From positions 1 through 7,453 of the forward strand of contig WTJZ01000296.1 in assembly GCA_011524615.1 (NCBI GenBank): 7,453 nucleotides of DNA. Direction: 5' to 3'. The position numbers and the translations under genes are program-made. The first letter of the stretch is position 1; the number at the start of each line of letters is the position of its first letter. The notes below the pieces were generated by a model. The model did no database searches. It saw only the letters and a program-made list of their open reading frames with translations, and was not told where the DNA came from. Source of the DNA: Akkermansiaceae bacterium (lineage in GTDB: Bacteria; Verrucomicrobiota; Verrucomicrobiia; Verrucomicrobiales; Akkermansiaceae). Below are positions 1 to 6,192 of this stretch, one piece after another.

Positions 1-599
1 TGAACCATGAGAGGGTCTTTGATAATCCTCGAGAGATTATGTCGGAGAAGGTGGGGGAGATTGAGTTCTACTTCCTTGCGGGTGACTTCTTCCAGAATAA
101 CCCATTTATTTTGCCCGAGTTTGTGCAGTATGCCTGTGATCAGGCGCGTCATGGTTCGCGCTACCTGATTGATGCGTATTGTGGTTCAGGTTTGTTCGGG
201 CTATCACTTGCGAAGGACTTTGAGCAAGTAGCTATGGTAGAGGTCTCTGAGACCGGTGCTGACTGGGCTCGTTATAATGCAAAGGCTAATGGGATCGAGA
301 ATGTGGAAGTAATGACTGCATCTGCGGAACACATCTTTGATGACATTACGTTCCCGTCACAAGACACTACGGTTTTGATCGACCCTCCTAGAAAGGGGTG
401 TAACGCTGAGTTTCTAACCCAGCTTTTTGACTTTGGGCCAACGAGGGTCGTGTATATTTCATGTGATCCTGCCACTCAAGCGCGTGACCTACAGGCCTTT
501 GATACGGCAGGGTATCGCATTATCGATGTCCAGCCTGTCGATCTCTTCCCTCAGACTCGTCACCTAGAATGTATCGTGACTCTTGAGAAAGGGGAATAG
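1..599 (+). CDS. TrmA/RlmC/RlmD-type RNA (uracil-5-)-methyltransferase, C-terminal part (5' end outside window)
   Basis: Predicted to transfer a methyl group from S-adenosylmethionine to C5 of a uridine in tRNA or rRNA. Visible in order: a segment with AGDFFQNNPFILPEF, matching the family's 'FFQxN' substrate-side motif; the SAM-binding glycine loop DAYCGSGLFGLSLA; an acidic strand end AMVEV; LIDPPRKGC (family DPPRxG); YISCDPATQARDL, whose Cys (codon 462-464) is the expected nucleophile; and PVDLFPQTRHLE, whose Glu (567-569) is the expected general base. Both catalytic residues are present. The frame is open to the window edge, and the first 12 visible codons read like continuing protein (ERVFDNPRE). 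The ATG at 39 is therefore probably internal, and about half of a usual 350-450 residue protein is missing. It converges on the GH95 gene with a 104-bp gap. Family call is secure; whether it is the tRNA U54 or an rRNA enzyme cannot be told. Confidence 0.9.
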   Translation, partial: NHERVFDNPREIMSEKVGEIEFYFLAGDFFQNNPFILPEFVQYACDQARHGSRYLIDAYCGSGLFGLSLAKDFEQVAMVEVSETGADWARYNAKANGIENVEVMTASAEHIFDDITFPSQDTTVLIDPPRKGCNAEFLTQLFDFGPTRVVYISCDPATQARDLQAFDTAGYRIIDVQPVDLFPQTRHLECIVTLEKGE

Positions 600-622
600 G
601 TTCCTGAGAGATCATCGTATAC

Positions 623-643
623 GGCTTTAATGGTATTAAAGCT
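623..643 (+). other. Small perfect hairpin between convergent genes
   Basis: GCTTTAAT (624-631) and ATTAAAGC (635-642) form an 8-bp perfect stem with a 3-nt loop, extendable by a G-U pair. It lies 24 bases after the methyltransferase stop codon. No T-run follows on either strand, so it is not a classical intrinsic terminator. It could contribute to 3'-end formation or RNA stability of the + strand transcript. Function is uncertain. Confidence 0.35.
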
Positions 644-649
644 GGGCAC

Positions 650-674
650 AAAAAAGCGGCGCACAGGCGCCGCT
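650..674 (-). terminator. Intrinsic terminator of the left GH95 gene
   Basis: AGCGGCGC (655-662) pairs with GCGCCGCT (667-674), an 8-bp GC-rich stem with a 4-nt loop. On the minus strand it is followed by five further T (A650-A654 on the given strand). It lies 29 bases past the GH95 stop codon. It is almost the same as the hairpin at 3428-3452 after the sister gene, so it belongs to the duplicated unit. There is no T-run in the + direction, so it should serve mainly the minus-strand gene. Confidence 0.87.
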
Positions 675-703
675 GAATGTGGAATAGGGATGTTAGTCCT
701 CTC

Positions 704-3058
704 TTAGAGGGTGTAAGCGGTATTAGCTTTGAGCGAGATCGTCTTGATCTGATCACCCACTTTCACAGGTACTTCTTGGTCTTTGACCGAGAGGAAGGAT
801 GCTTTCGTTACCTTGCCATCTTTCCAGTGGACATCGACTGTGATTCCTCCACGCGCCTTGAGGCCAGTGAGGTGACCTTCTTTCGCCCAAGCAGAAGGGA
901 GTGCTGGGAGGAGGTGGATGAGTCGTGCACCGTCTTGGGTCTTGATGTGGTTCTGCATCACCATTTCTGTGATCCCTGCTGTCGCACCAAAGTTACCATC
1001 AATTTGGAATGGAGGGTGAGCACAGAAGAGGTTCGGGTAGAGTCCTCCACGTCTCATACTTACTCCTTTTACGGCATTGATACTCGTGAGGTTATTATAG
1101 ATCTTTTTGGCGCGTTCACCGTCGAGGAAGCGAGCCCAGAAGTTCATCTTCCAGCCCATGCTCCATCCTGTAGCTTCGTCTCCACGGAAGTTGAGAGACT
1201 GCTTAGCTGCCTCGAAGAGTTCCGGAGTATCCTGCCAGTTGATTTCGTCACCTGGATGCAGTGCCCATAGGTGTGAGACGTGGCGGTGCTTGTTCTTAGG
1301 GTTATCTCTATCTTCGAGCCACTCCTGGAGTTGACCATGCTTACCAATCTGGTTTGGTGCAATCTTAGGCACCATAGATTGGAGTTGAGTACGGAGGTCG
1401 TTGTCTATGTCGAGGATCTCAGAAGCCGCAATGACGTTTCTGAAGAGGTCACGAATGATTTGGTGATCCATCGTAGCACCTGCTACGAGACCGCCATTCT
1501 CAGGAGAGTGACTCGGGGTAGAGATGAGCCACCCCTTATCATTACGAGGATCTACGATAAGGAAGTCGACGAAGAACTCGGCAGCGCCTTTCATGATAGG
1601 GTAAGCACGTTGGAGGAAGGCGCGATCTTCATTATACTCGTAGTGCCACCAGAGGTGTTGGCAGAGCCAGGCGCCACCTGTGGTCCATAATCCGTGGTTA
1701 GATCCATTGATAGGAGCTGTGCCACGCCAGAGATCGAAGTTGTGGTGTAGTACCCATCCACGGCAGTTGTAATGATTCTTAGCTGTGATGCTACCTGACT
1801 TCGCGAGATCTTCTAGCGCCGTGAAGAGGGGCTCATGACATTCTGAGAGGTTAGCCATCTCGGCAGGCCAGTAATTCATCTCCGTGTTGATATTCACGGT
1901 GTAGCGACTACCCCATGGTGGAGTATTGTTTTCACTCCATAAACCTTGGAGGTTTGATGGCTGAGTGCCCGCACGGCTACAGGCGATCATGAGATAGCGG
2001 CCATACTGATAGATGAGAGATGCGAGGCCTGGGTCATTATCTTCTTCTTTAGTAGCTGTAATGAGACGATCATCGGTCATCTTATGTTCCTGCCCTGTAG
2101 AGCCAAGGTCTATACTGACTCGGTCGAAGAGGTTTTGGTAGTCTTCAACATGGCGTTTCATGAGTGTATCCCAATCACTTGAGGCAATAGCTTTCAGTCT
2201 CGATTCACATACAGCCTGAGGATCTCCACTGACATCGCGGAAGTTTACATAGCTCGTATCCGCGGTGAAGGTGAGGGTGACGGAGTTTGCCTCTGTGACC
2301 TTGAGTGTGTTATTCACGGTCTCTACAGACCCGCCATCGAGAGAGAGATCGAGAATGGCATGAAAACGGAGCGGATTTTCGAACTTGCTGTCTACTCTAT
2401 AGCGAGGGAGCTTGTATGAATCAGCGAGGGTTCCTGAGAGGTTGATACGATTGCCGTCTAGGCTTCTCTGATGATTTTGGTGAGCTGTTCTGAGCTCGGT
2501 TGAGAAGGTGAGTGCTCCTGGTTGGTCAGCCTCGAGTTTAATGACGATGACATTGTCAGGATAACTGGCGATCGCTGTTCTCGTGTAGTTGACGTCTCCC
2601 ACGGTGTATGTGGTCACTGATGTCGCATCTGTTAGGTCTAGTGTACGACTGTAATTTGTATATTCCTTATGTCCTTCAAATTTGAGCGAGATGTCACCGA
2701 GGGTTTGGTAAGGGATTTGAGTAAAGGGATTACTCATCATCTTGGCATTGGCCAGATTCTGCGCATTACGTTGGTCTCCTTTGAAGAGGTATTCGCGAAG
2801 CTCTTCTAGGCTCTTGTGAGCATCTGGCTTGGAGTAATCATGAGGCTCACCAATGTAGAGTGTATCCTCATTGAGTTGGAATCGTGCTTCTTCTACACCA
2901 CCAAAGACCATGGCGCCGAGGTTACCATTGCCTAAGGGGAGGGCTTCGACCCACTGTTTGGCAGGTTCGTCATATTCTAGGGAGAGGTTTTCCGCTTGGT
3001 GCGCATAAGCCGTCGCACTCAAGGCTATTATGTTAGGGATGATTCTTTTAGGTGTCAT
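704..3058 (-). CDS. Secreted GH95 alpha-L-fucosidase / alpha-L-galactosidase, left copy (transcribed second)
   Basis: Predicted inverting exo-glycosidase of family GH95, removing terminal alpha-L-fucose or alpha-L-galactose from glycans. The protein has 784 residues, a normal length for the family: signal peptide about 1-19 (cut after AYA, no lipobox), N-terminal beta-sandwich to about 280, linker, alpha/alpha barrel, and C-terminal beta domain. Family hallmarks seen: LPLGNGNLGAMVFGG (41-55), GTQPSNLQGLW (364-374), NINTEMNYWPAE (389-400), TPSHSPENGG (514-523), ATGWSMGWK (629-637) and FQIDGNFGATAGI (684-696). By analogy with the Bifidobacterium bifidum enzyme AfcA, N389/N391 and D687 should activate water and E520 should act as acid. 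T387, two residues before the Asn pair, occupies a position recalled as His in classical fucosidases and Thr in an alpha-L-galactosidase. ATG at 3058 is chosen because the signal peptide begins there; no Shine-Dalgarno match precedes it. The gene has its own upstream region and terminator. Confidence 0.95.
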   Translation of the reverse strand: MTPKRIIPNIIALSATAYAHQAENLSLEYDEPAKQWVEALPLGNGNLGAMVFGGVEEARFQLNEDTLYIGEPHDYSKPDAHKSLEELREYLFKGDQRNAQNLANAKMMSNPFTQIPYQTLGDISLKFEGHKEYTNYSRTLDLTDATSVTTYTVGDVNYTRTAIASYPDNVIVIKLEADQPGALTFSTELRTAHQNHQRSLDGNRINLSGTLADSYKLPRYRVDSKFENPLRFHAILDLSLDGGSVETVNNTLKVTEANSVTLTFTADTSYVNFRDVSGDPQAVCESRLKAIASSDWDTLMKRHVEDYQNLFDRVSIDLGSTGQEHKMTDDRLITATKEEDNDPGLASLIYQYGRYLMIACSRAGTQPSNLQGLWSENNTPPWGSRYTVNINTEMNYWPAEMANLSECHEPLFTALEDLAKSGSITAKNHYNCRGWVLHHNFDLWRGTAPINGSNHGLWTTGGAWLCQHLWWHYEYNEDRAFLQRAYPIMKGAAEFFVDFLIVDPRNDKGWLISTPSHSPENGGLVAGATMDHQIIRDLFRNVIAASEILDIDNDLRTQLQSMVPKIAPNQIGKHGQLQEWLEDRDNPKNKHRHVSHLWALHPGDEINWQDTPELFEAAKQSLNFRGDEATGWSMGWKMNFWARFLDGERAKKIYNNLTSINAVKGVSMRRGGLYPNLFCAHPPFQIDGNFGATAGITEMVMQNHIKTQDGARLIHLLPALPSAWAKEGHLTGLKARGGITVDVHWKDGKVTKASFLSVKDQEVPVKVGDQIKTISLKANTAYTL

Positions 3059-3066
3059 GTAGTAGT

Positions 3067-3098
3067 TTTATACGTATGATATTTGTCAAAAATTACAA
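3067..3098 (-). promoter_or_regulatory. Possible promoter region of the left GH95 gene
   Basis: On the minus strand TTGTAA (3093-3098) lies where the better promoter of the sister copy has TTGCCA. It is followed by the shared 18-base block TTTTTGACAAATATCATA (3075-3092), which matches the sister copy at 16 of 18 positions. The -10 element is unclear: TATAAA (3067-3072) is 20 bases away and TACGTA (3071-3076) is 16 bases away. The spacing is worse than in the sister gene, so this promoter may be weaker or differently controlled. This is inference from sequence only. Confidence 0.35.
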
Positions 3099-3240
3099 CG
3101 AATTTTTTAAGGGTTGAATGGGGGGTTTATAAGAAGTGAATGACGCTTTATTGTTTTTTTATTTTGTTTTGATTGGTTTGGAACTCTTTTTCTTTCGTAA
3201 TTGTTTGTATTTGTAGTCTTATTGCAAGGGGGAATGCACA

Positions 3241-3426
3241 TTAATTTTTTGTTTGTGCTGGTGATTTTTGTATGATGATGCCTGGCTTCTCATTTGAGAG
3301 GAGGGTTCTGGATGTAGTTTGGTAACCGAGATGGCTGATGAGGATGGCTGTGATCTTCATGCCGTTCGTAATAGAGAGTTGTATGCTGCGGTGGTTTTTC
3401 ATTGAATGCATGTGTAGAGTAGACAT
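3241..3426 (-). pseudogene. Remnant reading frame of unknown gene (C-terminal tail)
   Basis: A minus-strand frame reads from an ATG at 3426, just past the B-copy terminator, to a TAA at 3241 (61 codons). It contains MKITAILISHLGYQTTSRTL and ends IIIQKSPAQTKN. I do not recognise the family, and nothing like a ribosome binding site precedes it. It is kept because its last codons (I-Q-K-S-P-x-Q) recur in the same position upstream of the other GH95 copy (stop at 6028-6030). It may therefore be the end of an ancestral gene carried along in the duplication. Alternatives are a chance frame over a conserved regulatory sequence, or a real small gene. Confidence 0.3.
3259..3274. repeat. Shared upstream 16-mer, left copy
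   Basis: TGGTGATTTTTGTATG is identical to 6043-6058. It lies 201 bases upstream of this GH95 start codon, against 203 bases for the other copy. A shorter match, CTGG(C)TTCTCA(T/G)TTG, follows at 3282-3296 and 6074-6087. The position argues for common descent by duplication; retention of a perfect 16-mer in an otherwise diverged spacer could reflect a protein-binding site. Confidence 0.75.
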
Positions 3427-3427
3427 G

Positions 3428-3452
3428 AAAAAAGCGGCGCATATGCGCCGCT
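3428..3452 (-). terminator. Intrinsic terminator of the right GH95 gene, perfectly palindromic
   Basis: AGCGGCGC (3433-3440) pairs with GCGCCGCT (3445-3452). The loop ATAT is itself self-complementary, making positions 3433-3452 a perfect 20-base palindrome. On the minus strand five T (A3428-A3432 on the given strand) follow the stem. It lies 36 bases past the stop codon of the 3489-5840 gene and shares both stem arms and the T-run with 650-674; only the loop differs. Confidence 0.87.
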
Positions 3453-3488
3453 GAATCAATATTTAAGGTGTGATAGTGAGGTGACTCT

Positions 3489-5840
3489 CTAGAGCGTGAA
3501 AGGGGTATTGGCCTTAAGCGAGATCATCTTAGTCTCATCGCCAACCTTAACAGGTACTTCTTGGTCTTTGACCGAGAGGAAGGATGCTTTCGTTACCTTG
3601 CCATCTTTCCAGTGGACATCGACTGTGATTCCTCCACGAGCCTTTAGGCCAGTGAGGTGGCCTTCTGTAGCCCATTGGGATGGGAGTGCGGGTAGGAGGT
3701 GGATGAGTCGTGTCCCGTCTTGGGTCTTGATGTGGTTCTGCATGACCATTTCCGTGATGCCTGCTGTCGCACCAAAGTTACCATCAATTTGGAACGGCGG
3801 GTGCGCACAGAAGAGGTTCGGGTAGAGCCCTCCTTTAGTCTTGCTGATGCCTTTGACGTTATTGACGCTCGTGAAGTTGTCATAGATCTTTTTAGCGCGT
3901 TCACCGTCGAGGAAGCGTGCCCAGAAGTTCATCTTCCAGCCCATGCTCCATCCTGTGGCTTGGTCTCCACGGAAGTTAAGAGACTGTTTTGCTGCTTCGA
4001 AGAGTTCAGGAGTGTCCTGCCAGTTGATTTCTTCACCTGGGTGTAGAGCCCATAGGTGTGAGACGTGGCGGTGCTTGTTGTTTGGGTCATCTTTATCTTC
4101 GAGCCATTCTTGGAGTTGGCCGTGCTGACCGATTTGGTTCGGTGCGATCTTTGGAACCATAGACTGGAGTTGAGTGCGGAACTCAGTATCAGTGTCGAGA
4201 ACCTCAGATGCTGCAATGACGTTTCTAAAGAGGTCGCGAATGATTTGGTGGTCCATAGTAGCGCCTGCTACGAGACCGCCATTCTCGGGAGAGTGGCTAG
4301 GGGTTGAGATGAGCCATCCCTTGTCGTTACGAGGGTCTTCGATGAGGAAGTCAGCGAAAAACTCGGCAGCGCCTTTCATGATCGGGTAAGCACGTTGGAG
4401 GAACGTGCGGTCTTCATTGTACTCGTAGTGCCACCATAGGTGCTGGCAGAGCCAGGCTCCACCTGTTGTCCATAGGCCGTGGTTAGCACCGTTGATCGGG
4501 GCTGTGCCACGCCATAGATCGAAGTTATGGTGTAGTACCCATCCGCGGCAGTTGTAGTGGTTCTTAGCAGTGATGCTCCCTGATTCTGCTAGATCTTCTA
4601 GTGCAGCGAAGAGAGGTTCATGGCACTCAGAGAGGTTAGTCATCTCGGCAGGCCAATAATTCATCTGAGTATTGATATTGACGGTATATCGGCTGCCCCA
4701 AGGAGGAGTGTTACTTTTATTCCATATCCCTTGTAGGTTAGAAGGCTGAGTGCCGGCACGGCTACAGGCGATCATGAGATAGCGACCGTATTGGTAGATG
4801 AGTGATGCTAGGCCTGGGTCATTGTCTTCTTCAGAGGCTGCTATGAGGCGATCATTGGTCATCTTATGTTCCTGGCCAGTGGAGCCGAGGTCGATACTGA
4901 CTCTGTTGAACAGCTTTTGGTAGTCCTCGAGATGTCGTTGCATGAGTGTATCCCAACTACTTGCATCTATAGCCTTCAGTCTCGATTCACATACAGCCTG
5001 CGGGTCTCCGCTAACATCGCGGTAGTTTACATAACTACTATCAGCAGTGAAGGTGATAGTCGCGGAGTTCGCTGCGGTAACCTTGAGTGTGTTATTGACG
5101 GTCTCCATTGAGCCACCATCCAGATCTAGATCGAGGATGGCATGAAAACGGAGTGGGTTCTCAAACTTACGGTCCACTCTATACTGGACTGACTTAAACG
5201 CACCTACTAGTTTACCTGATAGGTTGATGCGGTTTCCTTCAGCACTGATCCTACGATTGCGATTTGGGGTTGAGAGCTCCGTTGAGAAGGTGAGTGCTCC
5301 TGGTTTGTCTGCTTCGAGTTTAATGACGATCACATTGTCAGGGTAGCTTGCGATCGCTGTTCGCGTGTAATTGATGTCTCCTACAGTGTATGTGGTCACA
5401 GAGGTCGCATCAGTGAGATTGAGAGATCTGTTGTAATTCGTGTAATCCTTGTGCCCCTCAAATTTGATCTTGATGTCCCCGAGTGTTTGGTAAGGGATCT
5501 GAGTAAATGGATCACTCATCATCTCGGTATTGGCGAGATATTCAGCTTTATGTTGCTCTCCTTTGAAGAGTAACTCACGTACTCCTTCTAGGCTCTTGTG
5601 AGCGTTCGGCTTAGAGTAATCATGAGGTTCGCCGACGTACAGAGTATCTTCGTTGAGTTGGTACCGAGCTTCTTGCACTCCGCCAAAGACCATGGCTCCT
5701 AGATTGCCGTTGCCTAGAGGTAGCGCTTCGACCCATTGCGCAGCGGGTTCATCATAATCGAGAGAGAGATTCTCAGCTTGATGTGCGTATGCCGCAGCAC
5801 CCATTACGATGATGCTGGGTATAATTTTATTTAGTGTCAT
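3489..5840 (-). CDS. Secreted GH95 alpha-L-fucosidase / alpha-L-galactosidase, right copy (transcribed first)
   Basis: Tandem paralogue of the gene at 704-3058: 783 residues, about 107 substitutions by hand count (roughly 86% identity) and a single one-residue indel (A: TATKEED; B: AASEED). It should do the same kind of exo-hydrolysis of alpha-L-fucosyl or alpha-L-galactosyl ends. Expected catalytic residues are all kept: N388/N390 in NINTQMNYWPAE, E519 in TPSHSPENGG, D686 in FQIDGNFGATAGI; T386 sits before the Asn pair as in the sister. The signal peptide (1-19, ending AAAYA) differs at eight positions but keeps its character, arguing for export of both enzymes. Changes cluster at 86-110, 178-224, just before the active-site strand (IWNKSN against LWSENN) and at about 654-669, so the copies may differ in specificity. 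ATG at 5840 is chosen for the signal peptide; no Shine-Dalgarno match is present. It has a recognisable promoter and its own terminator. Confidence 0.95.
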   Translation of the reverse strand: MTLNKIIPSIIVMGAAAYAHQAENLSLDYDEPAAQWVEALPLGNGNLGAMVFGGVQEARYQLNEDTLYVGEPHDYSKPNAHKSLEGVRELLFKGEQHKAEYLANTEMMSDPFTQIPYQTLGDIKIKFEGHKDYTNYNRSLNLTDATSVTTYTVGDINYTRTAIASYPDNVIVIKLEADKPGALTFSTELSTPNRNRRISAEGNRINLSGKLVGAFKSVQYRVDRKFENPLRFHAILDLDLDGGSMETVNNTLKVTAANSATITFTADSSYVNYRDVSGDPQAVCESRLKAIDASSWDTLMQRHLEDYQKLFNRVSIDLGSTGQEHKMTNDRLIAASEEDNDPGLASLIYQYGRYLMIACSRAGTQPSNLQGIWNKSNTPPWGSRYTVNINTQMNYWPAEMTNLSECHEPLFAALEDLAESGSITAKNHYNCRGWVLHHNFDLWRGTAPINGANHGLWTTGGAWLCQHLWWHYEYNEDRTFLQRAYPIMKGAAEFFADFLIEDPRNDKGWLISTPSHSPENGGLVAGATMDHQIIRDLFRNVIAASEVLDTDTEFRTQLQSMVPKIAPNQIGQHGQLQEWLEDKDDPNNKHRHVSHLWALHPGEEINWQDTPELFEAAKQSLNFRGDQATGWSMGWKMNFWARFLDGERAKKIYDNFTSVNNVKGISKTKGGLYPNLFCAHPPFQIDGNFGATAGITEMVMQNHIKTQDGTRLIHLLPALPSQWATEGHLTGLKARGGITVDVHWKDGKVTKASFLSVKDQEVPVKVGDETKMISLKANTPFTL

Positions 5841-5865
5841 GTAGTGTAAGTGTAATTGCGTAGTG

Positions 5866-5894
5866 ATTTTATGTTATGTGTCAAAAAGTGGCAA
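5866..5894 (-). promoter_or_regulatory. Candidate sigma-70-type promoter of the right GH95 gene
   Basis: On the minus strand: -35 TTGCCA (5889-5894), a 17-base spacer, and -10 TAAAAT (5866-5871), each five of six to consensus. Transcription would start around 5859, leaving a leader of about 18 bases without a Shine-Dalgarno match before the ATG at 5840. The spacer holds the TTTTTGACA block also found upstream of the sister gene. The surrounding DNA is very AT-rich, so chance matches are a risk. Confidence 0.5.
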
Positions 5895-6027
5895 TTAAAA
5901 TCTTAAAGGGTGGTGATTTGTTTTGTGGAATTGTTGTGCTAATTAGTTGTTTTATTTGTTTATTTTGATCTTATATTATTACTTTATGGTTGTTTTTGGT
6001 GTGTTGTGTGTGCTTTTTGGGTATATT

Positions 6028-6192
6028 TTATATTTTTTGGGGTGGTGATTTTTGTATGTGTATTTTTCCTTTACTGGTTCTCAGTTGCGAAAGTCTCAAA
6101 ACGATTTCTAGGGTACTGGAGCGGTTATTGAATAGTAGTCTAGGGGGGCTGTCGACCACCCCATAGCAGGCATGATACCATAGGCATGCAAT
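6028..6192 (-). pseudogene. Eroded counterpart of the 3241-3426 reading frame
   Basis: In the minus-strand frame ending at TAA 6028-6030, the last codons read HIQKSPPQKI, matching IIQKSPAQTKN at the same place upstream of the other GH95 copy. The frame stays open for about 50 codons upstream to an in-frame TAG but has no start and does not align well beyond the tail without frameshifts (the T-x-x-x-N/T-E segment shifts frame). It is best read as the decayed 3' end of a gene present before the duplication. The family is unknown, and chance similarity over a conserved DNA element is possible. Confidence 0.25.
6043..6058. repeat. Shared upstream 16-mer, right copy
   Basis: Identical to 3259-3274 and lying 203 bases upstream of the start codon of the 3489-5840 gene. 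It is part of the duplicated unit and the longest exact match outside the coding regions and terminators that I found. Confidence 0.75.

Larger units (their letters stand above)
650..3296 (-). repeat. Duplicated unit, left copy
   Basis: The unit runs from the terminator hairpin through the GH95 gene, its upstream block and the shared 16-mer to the CTGG(C)TTCTCA(T/G)TTG match. Corresponding points in the right copy lie at near-constant offsets: terminator 2778, stop codon 2785, 89-bp tract 2785, start codon 2782, 16-mer 2784. Outer limits are approximate; similarity fades within about 250 bases upstream of the start codons, and no similarity is seen beyond the terminators. Confidence 0.85.
3059..3488. 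other. Spacer between the two GH95 genes
   Basis: Read in the direction of transcription, the 430-bp spacer holds the terminator of the right GH95 gene (3428-3452), a short reading frame of unknown origin ending at 3241, an AT-rich stretch (about 3100-3250) and the upstream block of the left gene. The terminator means the two genes are probably not one simple operon. Because the unit is tandemly repeated, the spacer is also the duplication junction, probably between about 3300 and 3428. No RNA gene or mobile-element end was seen. Confidence 0.6.
3428..6087 (-). repeat. Duplicated unit, right copy
   Basis: Second copy of the unit described for 650-3296, in direct (head-to-tail) orientation. 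Coding sequence differs by about 15% of bases in a sampled 60-base stretch, while the upstream spacer is much more diverged apart from an 18-base block near the promoter and the 16-mer at 6043-6058. This is an old, not recent, tandem duplication. No flanking insertion sequence or target repeat was found. Confidence 0.85.

Noticed and set aside
39..41. ATG at 39 as the true start of the methyltransferase
   Set aside because: The frame is open upstream to the edge with protein-like residues, and the family normally has an N-terminal half before the FFQxN motif.
520..756. Minus-strand frame running across the 650-674 hairpin
   Set aside because: It runs over a terminator, the GH95 stop and the end of the methyltransferase gene; the shared 'IQRRxCAAF' words with the frame at 3241-3459 are only the translated terminator stem.
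677..1270. Long + strand open frame (197 codons) opposite the left GH95 gene
   Set aside because: It overlaps the GH95 gene throughout, shows no family resemblance, and the equivalent strand of the sister copy has similar openness, as expected from codon usage of the real gene.
1280..1690. + strand open frame of 136 codons opposite the GH95 barrel region
   Set aside because: Antisense shadow of a strongly conserved coding region; the related frame in the other copy is broken into shorter pieces.
3084..3089. TTGACA (minus strand) in the shared upstream block as the -35 box of both GH95 genes
   Set aside because: Although a perfect -35 hexamer, no acceptable -10 lies 16-18 bases downstream in either copy; the TTGCCA-17-TAAAAT reading fits the right gene better.
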